From Neorhizobium galegae (GTDB lineage Bacteria > Pseudomonadota > Alphaproteobacteria > Rhizobiales > Rhizobiaceae), in assembly GCF_017877135.1 (NCBI RefSeq), contig NZ_JAGIPH010000001.1:310001-374000 (forward strand): a stretch of 64,000 bases of DNA, written 5' to 3'. The notes beneath the pieces were generated by a model, which did no database searches, was not told the DNA's origin, and worked only from the letters and a program-made list of their open reading frames with translations. Within the stretch, counting starts at the first letter, position 1, and every line of letters starts with the position of its first letter. The translations under genes were made by a program, and so were the position numbers. Shown here piece by piece: positions 7,745 through 14,635 of the stretch.

Positions 7745-8476
7745 ATGAAGACCCAAGCGGCGAACATTGCTCGCCCCTCAGCCCTGCAGATGGCGCTGGC
7801 TGCGGCAGGCGTTCTGCTGTCCGTGACCGTCGTAACGGACACCGCCTTTGCCCTGTCCGGCGCAAGCGTGACGGAGGCAAGCGGCCCCGCGCCGGCCGCC
7901 GGAACCGGTTCAGGCGCTGACCCGGCCTCCGGGCCGTTATCGAACCCGCCGGGCAATGGTGCCGCCGCCCCGGAGGCCGCGCCCCAAGATGCGCAGGCGG
8001 CAACGCCGGCACCGGCAGAGATCATTCGCGACCTCGAGCTTCTTCCCGAACCGGTGAAGGCCGCCCGGCGCGCGCTTGTCGAAGCGGCAACCTCCGGCGA
8101 GTTCGAACGCCTGCGGCCGCTGGTGCATTTCGACGTGGACCAGATGCGCCAGCTCGGTGCCGATGGCGCCGACGCGCTCGATGCGCTGAAAAGCCTGTCG
8201 GGCGATCCGGAAGGGCTGGAAATCCTCGCGATCATGCTGGATCTTCTGCAGACGGGTGCCGCCCGCATCAATGCCGGCACACCGGACGAGATGTATGTCT
8301 GGCCCTATTTCGTCGGCAAGCCGCTCGATACGCTGTCGGCGCCCGAGCGCGTCGAACTCCTGCGGATCATCACTGCGGGTGATCTCGCCGCCATGGAAGA
8401 GACCAACAATTACAACTTCTACCGGCTTGGCATTACGCCTTCCGGCGAATGGAAGATGTTTACCGGCGGCGATTGA
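7745..8476 (+). CDS. Exported protein of unknown function with Pro/Ala linker
   Basis: 243-aa protein with a signal peptide (about residues 13-38; cleavage likely near AFA-LSG), a Pro/Ala/Gly-rich low-complexity linker (about 38-85), and a C-terminal folded domain ending in YVWPYFVGKPLDTL, ERVELLRIIT and NNYNFYRLGITPSGEWKMFT. The C-terminal pattern looks like a rhizobial periplasmic protein family without a known role. The start at 7745 places the hydrophobic core normally; an upstream start at 7673 adds a Cys-rich segment that looks non-coding. It precedes ygfZ by 109 nt. Confidence 0.75.
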   Translation: MKTQAANIARPSALQMALAAAGVLLSVTVVTDTAFALSGASVTEASGPAPAAGTGSGADPASGPLSNPPGNGAAAPEAAPQDAQAATPAPAEIIRDLELLPEPVKAARRALVEAATSGEFERLRPLVHFDVDQMRQLGADGADALDALKSLSGDPEGLEILAIMLDLLQTGAARINAGTPDEMYVWPYFVGKPLDTLSAPERVELLRIITAGDLAAMEETNNYNFYRLGITPSGEWKMFTGGD

Positions 8477-8585
8477 GCCGCAGGTTCGCTCCGCGCACCA
8501 GACCCGGCTCCGCCTCGGCCTGCCGGCATTTTGAAAAATGTCGGCGGCGCTGTATGTCTGGAAGGCAGAACCAGACAGGATTGCC

Positions 8586-9440
8586 ATGACCACCGCCACT
8601 CTCTTCACCCGCCGCCTGATCCGCATCGACGGTGCCGACGCGCAGTCTTTCCTGCAGGGCATCGTCACCACCGATATCGACGGGCTTGCCGAAGGCGAGG
8701 CCCGGCCCGGCGCGCTTTTGACGCCGCAAGGCAAGATCCTGTTCGATTTCATCATCTGGCGCGCCGATGGCGGCTTCCTGGTGGAATGCGATCAGGCGCT
8801 CTCAGAGGCATTTTTGCGCCGGCTGACGATGTACAGGCTGCGGGCGGCGGTGACCATCACGCAGGAGGAGGCGAGCGTTAGCGTCACCTGGGGAGAAGCG
8901 GCAGACTCTGCGGCAGGCGTGACCGACATGGCCTTTGCCAAGGCCGGCCTTCTTCTGAAGCGCGCACCCATCGCCCTGGTCGAAGCGGCCGATGCGGAGA
9001 GCGAAGCAGCCTATGATGCGCTGCGCATCGAGGCGGGCCTTGCCCAGTCTGCCAAGGATTATGCCCTGCAGGATGCCTTTCCGCACGATATCCTGCTGGA
9101 TCTCGATGGCGGCCTGTCCTTCCGCAAGGGCTGCTATGTCGGCCAGGAAGTGGTCTCGCGCATGCAGCACCGGGGCACGGCCCGCCGGCGTCTGGTGAAG
9201 GTCACGGCGACAACCGACCTTCCGGCGACAGGCACGGAGCTTTTCGCCGGCGGCAAGCCGCTTGGCACGCTCGGAACCGTGGTCGGCGGCCAGGGGCTTG
9301 CCATTGTGCGCACCGATCGGGTGGGCGATGCGCTGTCATCGGACCTGCCGATCCTTGCCGGCGATGTCGCCGTCGACCTTGCGCTGCCGGCCTGGACCGG
9401 CCTCTCCTTCCCGACGGGCGCAGCCGAGGCGGACGCGTGA
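8586..9440 (+). CDS. ygfZ: YgfZ/GcvT-family folate-binding protein
   Basis: 284-aa protein of the YgfZ group, which uses folate to help maintain certain Fe-S enzymes. The diagnostic K-G-C-Y-x-G-Q-E motif is present as KGCYVGQEVVSRMQHRG with its conserved cysteine. The N-terminal aminomethyltransferase-like fold is seen in FLQGIVTTDI and LLTPQGKILFDF. The start at 8586 matches the usual family beginning; a frame from 8538 is longer but lacks a similar start. Its stop overlaps the GTG of the next gene by 4 nt, so it heads a coupled operon with an HD hydrolase and a phosphatase. Confidence 0.92.
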   Translation: MTTATLFTRRLIRIDGADAQSFLQGIVTTDIDGLAEGEARPGALLTPQGKILFDFIIWRADGGFLVECDQALSEAFLRRLTMYRLRAAVTITQEEASVSVTWGEAADSAAGVTDMAFAKAGLLLKRAPIALVEAADAESEAAYDALRIEAGLAQSAKDYALQDAFPHDILLDLDGGLSFRKGCYVGQEVVSRMQHRGTARRRLVKVTATTDLPATGTELFAGGKPLGTLGTVVGGQGLAIVRTDRVGDALSSDLPILAGDVAVDLALPAWTGLSFPTGAAEADA

Positions 9441-10060
9441 CCACCACTCCGTCTCCTTCCGTGCGCGCCTGGCAACGCATGCTGTCGGGCCGCCGTCTCG
9501 ATCTTCTCGACCCCTCGCCGCTCGATGTGGAAATCAGCGACATCGCCCATGGCCTTGCCCGCGTGGCGCGCTGGAACGGCCAGACGCGCGGCGACCACGC
9601 CTTTTCGGTGGCCCAGCACAGCCTGATGGTGGAGACGATCTTTCGCGAGGCAAATCCGAGTGCTTCCGCCTGTGACCTGATGATAGCGCTTTTGCATGAC
9701 GCGCCGGAATATGTGATCGGCGACATGATCTCGCCGTTCAAGGCCGTGGTCGGCGGCGGCTATAAGGTGGTGGAGAAGCGCCTGGAGGCGGCCGTGCATC
9801 TGCGCTTCGGCCTTTCGGCCCATCCGAACCGCGATCTGAAGGCGCGCATCAAGAAGGCCGATACGGTGGCGGCCTTTTTCGAAGCAACCGAGCTTGCCGG
9901 ATTTTCCGTTGCTGAGGCGAAGAAATTCTTCGGCCTGCCGCGCGGCATCACCCGCGACCGGCTGCCGGTCGAGCCGATGGCGGCAACCGAAGCGCAGGCA
10001 CGGTTCCTTGAGCGTTTTCACGCGCTCGATGCGCTTCGCCCAAGGGCCACGACACCATGA
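9437..10060 (+). CDS. HD-domain hydrolase (YfbR-like)
   Basis: 207-aa metal-dependent phosphohydrolase of the HD superfamily. Metal ligands are visible: histidine in SVAQHSLMV, the HD pair in LLHDAPEYVIGD, and the later aspartate in IKKADTVAAFFEA. The AQHS ... LLHDAPE pattern resembles YfbR-like 5'-deoxynucleotidases and related HD hydrolases common in alphaproteobacteria, so a nucleotide substrate is plausible but unproven. It starts with GTG overlapping the ygfZ stop and ends overlapping the ATG of the phosphatase gene (ATGA). Confidence 0.88.
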   Translation: MTTTPSPSVRAWQRMLSGRRLDLLDPSPLDVEISDIAHGLARVARWNGQTRGDHAFSVAQHSLMVETIFREANPSASACDLMIALLHDAPEYVIGDMISPFKAVVGGGYKVVEKRLEAAVHLRFGLSAHPNRDLKARIKKADTVAAFFEATELAGFSVAEAKKFFGLPRGITRDRLPVEPMAATEAQARFLERFHALDALRPRATTP

Positions 10061-10569
10061 CCGGGATCATCGTTGGGCCTTTGGAAAAGATCGCCGAGCT
10101 TGCCGTGCGCCACAAGGCGCGCGAGATGGTGAGCCTGATCGCCGAGGGCCATGATTTTCACCGCCCCGGCGTCATCCGCGCCGAGCGCCACCTGACGCTT
10201 GCGATGAACGACATAACCTTTTCCGGCACCGGCAATCTGGTGGCACCGAGCGAGCGGCATGTGGCCGACCTCATCGCCTTTGCCAGGGACTGGGACCGCA
10301 CGGCCCCGCTCCTCGTCCATTGCTGGATGGGCGTGTCACGCTCGCCGGCCGCCGCGGTGATCGCAGCACTGGCGGTCGATCCGGACCAGGATGAATTTGA
10401 ACTTGCCGCGCACCTGCGCGCGGTTGCACCGCACGCCACCCCCAATACGCGCCTCATCGAGATCGGCGACCGCGCCCTTCAGCGCGACGGCCGCCTGACG
10501 GCCGCGATAAAATCCATCGGGCGTGGTGCCGAAACGGACGGACGGGCAAGCTTCGTCCTGCCGCTTTGA
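10057..10569 (+). CDS. Protein tyrosine phosphatase-like protein
   Basis: 170-aa cytoplasmic phosphatase-like protein. The cysteine phosphatase loop H-C-x5-R-S is intact as HCWMGVSRSPAAA around residue 90, and an aspartate-rich segment upstream could supply the general acid. It lacks a signal peptide. Similar proteins in rhizobia are annotated as tyrosine phosphatases; whether the substrate is a protein, phosphoinositide-like or a nucleotide is unknown. The start codon overlaps the stop of the HD hydrolase gene, so the two proteins are made together, hinting at a linked dephosphorylation task. Confidence 0.85.
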   Translation: MTGIIVGPLEKIAELAVRHKAREMVSLIAEGHDFHRPGVIRAERHLTLAMNDITFSGTGNLVAPSERHVADLIAFARDWDRTAPLLVHCWMGVSRSPAAAVIAALAVDPDQDEFELAAHLRAVAPHATPNTRLIEIGDRALQRDGRLTAAIKSIGRGAETDGRASFVLPL

Positions 10570-10666
10570 CGCCCGAAGAGGTGCTGCAGCCGGCATGATC
10601 GGAACTTGACCTTGCCGGCGCTGGCGCCAGTTATGCTTCGTCTAGCAAGATGGAGCAGTTTCACGC

Positions 10667-11512
10667 ATGGACGAACAGGCCTCGCAATTCGTGGTCGCCA
10701 CGCAGGCGGCACTCGCACAGCTTTCGGCGCTTGCGGTACAGTATTCCTTTTCGGTGATCGGGGCGGTCGTGCTGCTGGCCATCGGCTGGTTTGCATCGGG
10801 CATGCTCAGCCGCTGGGCGCGGGAAGGCCTCGGCAAGATCCACGGCATCGATGCGACGCTTGCGCAGTTCTTCTCCAATATCATCCGCTATGCGATCCTG
10901 GTCATCGTCCTCGTGATGGTGCTCGGCCAGTTCGGCGTCCAGACGGCCTCGATCCTGGCAGCCCTTGGCGCCATCGGTCTTGCCATCGGTCTTGCCCTGC
11001 AGGGCACGCTGCAGAATATCGCCGCCGGCATCATGCTTCTGGTGCTGCGGCCGTTTCGCATCGGCGAATACATCGAAACCGGCAATGTCAGCGGCACCAT
11101 TGTCGATGTCGGCCTTTTTGCCACGGAAATGAAAACCGCAGAGGGCGTCTACCGGCTGGCACCCAACCAGACGCTGTGGAACGTGCCGATCACCAATTAC
11201 AGCCGCCTGCCGAACCGCCGCAACGATATCAGCATCGCAACCAACGACACCCTGACCATCGAGAAGGCGCAAAAAATCCTGATCGGGGCGGCCGAGGCGG
11301 ATGCCCGGGTGCTGAAGGCCCCGGCGCCCACCGTCTTCGTCGCCGAATTCGGCGAGACCTCCGCCACCGTCACCCTGCGCTACTGGAGCAAGAGCCGCGA
11401 CTGGTGGACCGTCAGCCGCGACCTTTCCCAGGCGGTGAAATTCGCGCTCGACCGCGAGCGTGGTGTGGGCAAGGTGCAGGTGGACAATCACGCAGACGGC
11501 GGTAACGGCTGA
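10667..11512 (+). CDS. MscS-family mechanosensitive channel
   Basis: 281-aa inner-membrane channel that opens under hypo-osmotic stress. Three transmembrane helices occupy about residues 20-140. The pore-lining helix is Ala/Gly-rich (ALGAIGLAIGLALQGTLQNI), followed by the beta domain entry LRPFRIGEYIE, and an alpha/beta C-terminal domain. Size is close to E. coli MscS (286 aa). The ATG at 10667 follows a GGAG site. It is 97 nt after the phosphatase gene and convergent with the ABC permease gene. Confidence 0.93.
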   Translation: MDEQASQFVVATQAALAQLSALAVQYSFSVIGAVVLLAIGWFASGMLSRWAREGLGKIHGIDATLAQFFSNIIRYAILVIVLVMVLGQFGVQTASILAALGAIGLAIGLALQGTLQNIAAGIMLLVLRPFRIGEYIETGNVSGTIVDVGLFATEMKTAEGVYRLAPNQTLWNVPITNYSRLPNRRNDISIATNDTLTIEKAQKILIGAAEADARVLKAPAPTVFVAEFGETSATVTLRYWSKSRDWWTVSRDLSQAVKFALDRERGVGKVQVDNHADGGNG

Positions 11513-11548
11513 GAGCCGCCCGCCGCACAGGCAGTTTCCCAATCGCTT

Positions 11549-12367
11549 CTACTGCGCCATCGTCGAGCGATGCGCCCAGCCGGTCATGCGGCGCTCCAGA
11601 AGAGCCATCAGCGCGTACATGACGATGCCTTCAACGGCGAGCATCAGCAGTCCGGCAAAGACCAGCGGCACGTTGAACTGGCTCTGCGCCGAACTCATCA
11701 TGTTGCCGAGGCCGTAATTGGAGGCCACCGTCTCCGACACGACGGAGCCGACGAAGGCGAGCGTGATGGCGATCTTCAGCGAGCCGAAGAAATAGGGCAT
11801 GGAGCGGGGAATGCCGACCTTCAGCATGATATCCATCTTGCGCGCGCCAAGTGCGCGCAGCACGTCTTCCGTCTCCGGCTCGATGGTGGCAAGGCCGGTC
11901 GCCACATTGACGACGATGGGGAAGAAGGAAATCAGGAAGGCCGTCAGCACGGCCGGTACCGTGCCGATGCCGAACCAGATGACGAGGATAGGCACCAGCG
12001 CCACCTTGGGGATGGCATTAAAGCCGATCATCAGCGGATAGAGCCCCGAATAGATCGTCTTCGACCAGCCGATGAAGAGGCCGATGGCAAGGCCCGCCAC
12101 CACGGCAATCGCAAAGCCGACCGTCGTGGTGTAGAGCGTCTGCAGGGAATTCTTCCAGATCGGCGACCAGTATTGCACGATGGCCTGGAACACCCGCGTC
12201 GGCAACGGCAGGATGGTGGGCGGCATGTCGAGCGCCAGCACCAGCCCTTCCCAGATAAGAAACAGCGCCAGTGTATAAAGGAAAGGGGCGGCGCGCACCC
12301 AGTTGATGCGCGCGAGAAGCGGCTTCTTCGCAACGGGCGTGACGGCGGTTTCGATGATGCTGGTCAT
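11549..12367 (-). CDS. ABC transporter permease (SsuC/TauC/ThiX-like)
   Basis: 272-aa inner-membrane permease of the BPD type with about six helices and an EAA-type loop in the C-terminal half (ALGARKMDIMLKVGIPRSMP). It belongs to the group used by nitrate/taurine/sulfonate and pyrimidine importers. The start overlaps the stop of the ATPase gene by 4 nt (ATGA), so it is coupled to it. With the NMT1-type binding protein it forms one importer; substrate not determinable from the permease. Confidence 0.92.
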   Translation of the reverse strand: MTSIIETAVTPVAKKPLLARINWVRAAPFLYTLALFLIWEGLVLALDMPPTILPLPTRVFQAIVQYWSPIWKNSLQTLYTTTVGFAIAVVAGLAIGLFIGWSKTIYSGLYPLMIGFNAIPKVALVPILVIWFGIGTVPAVLTAFLISFFPIVVNVATGLATIEPETEDVLRALGARKMDIMLKVGIPRSMPYFFGSLKIAITLAFVGSVVSETVASNYGLGNMMSSAQSQFNVPLVFAGLLMLAVEGIVMYALMALLERRMTGWAHRSTMAQ

Positions 12368-13152
12368 GCCACAGCCCTCGCCTTGGCTATTTCGCCGTGC
12401 AATTCATGCACCATGTCGTTGAATTCGGTCTGATACATGATGTCGAGATCGCGCGGGCGCTGGAATGGAACGCGGTGCTCCTTCAGGATGCGGCCGGGCC
12501 GTGCGCTCATTACGAAAATCGTGTCGGCGAGGAACACCGCCTCGCGCAGGTCATGGGTGACCAGCACGATGGTCACCCCCTGCGCGGCATGCAGGTCGCG
12601 GATGACGCACCAGAGTTCCTCGCGCGTGAAGGCATCGAGCGCGCCGAAAGGTTCGTCCAGCATCAGAAGATCCGGCTCGTGGATCAGCGCCCGGCAGAGA
12701 TTGGCGCGCTGCTGCATGCCGCCCGACAACTGCCAGGGAAATTTCTGGCCAAAGCCCTTGAGGCCGACCGTTTCCAGGAGGTGTTCGGCCTTTTCGACAT
12801 ATTCCTTCTTGTTCGCCCGCAGGCGATGGCGATGCCGTTCGACGATTTCGAGCGGCAGAAGGATGTTGTCGAGCGTGGTGCGCCACGGCAGCATGGTGGG
12901 GTTCTGAAACGCCATGCCGACGATGGACACGGGCTTCGTCACCTGAGCGCCAGCCACCACCACGACACCGGTCTGGGGAATATGCAGGCCGGTCACAAGC
13001 TTCATCAGCGTGGATTTTCCGCAGCCGGAGGGACCGACGACGGCAGCAAACTCGCCCTTGTCGACGCGCATGGTGAGGCCGGAGACGGCAAGCGTGCCAT
13101 CGGCACCGCCATAGCGCATGTCGACCTGATCGATGGAAACGAGATGGGACAT
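12364..13152 (-). CDS. ABC transporter ATP-binding protein (SsuB/TauB/ThiZ-like)
   Basis: 262-aa ATPase powering the importer. Walker A is GPSGCGKST, the Q-loop is in FQNPTMLPWRTTLDN, the signature is LSGGMQQR, and Walker B is LLMLDEPFGALD. It is normal length. It lies between the permease gene (4-nt overlap) and the binding-protein gene, from which it is separated by 197 nt containing two dispersed palindromic repeats, so it may have lower expression than the binding protein. Confidence 0.93.
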   Translation of the reverse strand: MSHLVSIDQVDMRYGGADGTLAVSGLTMRVDKGEFAAVVGPSGCGKSTLMKLVTGLHIPQTGVVVVAGAQVTKPVSIVGMAFQNPTMLPWRTTLDNILLPLEIVERHRHRLRANKKEYVEKAEHLLETVGLKGFGQKFPWQLSGGMQQRANLCRALIHEPDLLMLDEPFGALDAFTREELWCVIRDLHAAQGVTIVLVTHDLREAVFLADTIFVMSARPGRILKEHRVPFQRPRDLDIMYQTEFNDMVHELHGEIAKARAVA

Positions 13153-13189
13153 GTGTTCTCCGTCGGTGATCGCGCGGGGGGCAGCAAGA

Positions 13190-13231
13190 CCCCCTCTGGC
13201 CTGCCGGCCATCTCCCCCACAAGGGGGGAGA
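13190..13231. repeat. Dispersed rhizobial intergenic palindromic repeat
   Basis: The segment begins CCCCCTCTGGCCTGCCGGCC and contains a hairpin of TCTCCCCC (13211-13218) with GGGGGAGA (13224-13231). I recognise closely similar sequences between genes throughout rhizobial genomes. It lies between the binding-protein and ATPase genes of one operon and might act as an mRNA processing or stabilising element. Confidence 0.6.
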
Positions 13232-13306
13232 AAACCTGTGGCTCCCGTCTAACCAGATCAACATGAATCGACGCCAGATACGCGCGAGGCCGTGCTGCAG
13301 GTTAAG

Positions 13307-13345
13307 CCCCTCCCCCTTGTGGGGAGGGGTTGGGGAGGGGTCGTG
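13307..13345. repeat. Second GC-rich palindromic repeat
   Basis: CCCCTCCCC (13307-13315) pairs with GGGGAGGGG (13321-13329), followed by a further TTGGGGAGGGG copy. It ends only a few bases before the binding-protein stop on the minus strand, so it sits in the 3' part of that mRNA and can form a strong hairpin. Similar runs are common between rhizobial genes. Confidence 0.55.
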
Positions 13346-13349
13346 CCAA

Positions 13350-14381
13350 TTACGGCAGCATGCGTTCCGCCTTGGCCGGCAGGTAGCTTGCATCGAAGAC
13401 CTGCTCGGCCTTCACAGCGCCCTTGAGGCCCATGGACACTTTCAGTGTGTCGATCGAGGCAGCAAGACGGGCCGGATCGACGCCGCCAAAGCCGTTTTCG
13501 ACGACATAGGGCGTCTTGATGTTCATGGCGTTCGCCATGTTGAGGCGTTCGAGTTCGATGGCGCTGTCGAGCGTCTCGTTGCGCTTCAGGACGGCGGCGA
13601 CACCCTCTTCAGGCTTGGCGACGGAGGCGATGAAGCCCTTGGTCAGCGCCTTCAGGAAGCCCTTGACGGCCTCCGGATTCTTGGCGGCGAAATCGGAGTT
13701 CACAAGAACCGCGTTGCCATAGAGGTTGAGGCCATGCTCGGCCATCAGGATGGTGGCGATATCCTCGTCCTTGATGCCCTGCTTCTTGAGGTTGAGGATC
13801 ACCGAGAAGGCAAAGCCGAAGACGGCATCGACATCACCCTTGGCCAGCATCGGTTCACGCACCGGAAAGCCGATCGATTCGATCTTGATCTTGCTGTCGT
13901 CGATCTTGGCGACCTGCTTGAAGGCCTTCCACTGGGCAAAGGCGCCATCCGGCGGCGGTGCGCCGAGCTTCTTGCCTTCCAGCGATTTCGGATCGGTGGT
14001 GATCCCGAGCGACTTGCGGCCGACAACCGCAAAGGTCGGGCGCTCATAGACCATCAGCACGGCCTTGATCTTCTGGCTCGGGTCCTCGTCGAGGAACTTG
14101 ATCAGGGAGTTGATGTCGCCAAAGCCCATCTGATAGGCGCCGGTTGCGACGCGCGGAATGGCCTCCACCGAGCCGTTGCCGCTATCGATCGTCACATCAA
14201 GGCCTTCCGCCTTGAAATACCCCTTGTCGAGCGCCAGCAGGAAGCCGGCGGCAGGCCCCTCGAATTTCCAGTCGAGCGTGAACTTGATCGCGGTATCGGC
14301 ATGCGCCGGCGCGGAAAATCCGGCGGCAAGCGCCAAGGCGGCAATTGCCGGAAGGCGGGTGAAGAGGCGACGCGTGATCAT
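13350..14381 (-). CDS. NMT1/THI5-type ABC substrate-binding protein
   Basis: 343-aa periplasmic protein with a twin-arginine-like or Sec signal (MITRRLF ... AHA, about residues 1-28). The mature part starts with FTLDWKFEGPAAGFLLALDKGYF, the family signature of NMT1/THI5-like binding proteins, then FGDINSLIKF. Members bind thiamine pyrimidine precursors, riboflavin, taurine or related small compounds; the conserved W and the DWKFEGP start favour a pyrimidine or other aromatic ligand, but this is inference. The start at 14381 follows AGGGGGAAA. It heads the operon with the ATPase and permease genes. Confidence 0.88.
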   Translation of the reverse strand: MITRRLFTRLPAIAALALAAGFSAPAHADTAIKFTLDWKFEGPAAGFLLALDKGYFKAEGLDVTIDSGNGSVEAIPRVATGAYQMGFGDINSLIKFLDEDPSQKIKAVLMVYERPTFAVVGRKSLGITTDPKSLEGKKLGAPPPDGAFAQWKAFKQVAKIDDSKIKIESIGFPVREPMLAKGDVDAVFGFAFSVILNLKKQGIKDEDIATILMAEHGLNLYGNAVLVNSDFAAKNPEAVKGFLKALTKGFIASVAKPEEGVAAVLKRNETLDSAIELERLNMANAMNIKTPYVVENGFGGVDPARLAASIDTLKVSMGLKGAVKAEQVFDASYLPAKAERMLP

Positions 14382-14635
14382 TGAGTGTTTCCCCCTGGAA
14401 TGATGCGGATGGACGCCATCAAAACCAGTCTTTCGCCGAGTTGCAAGCCGAAATTGCACATAATATGATCACGACAACTTGCCTGCGCATCCTTTGGGCA
14501 GTCTGCCCGCAAGCACGTCATAACCTGCCCACATATTGAGCCGGAGGGGCACCAGACCGGCATCGACAGCGCCGGCCTTCCCTTTATCGGCGCGGCAACG
14601 ATATAAGCAGGCCCAACCTCTATGGCGGAGCAATC

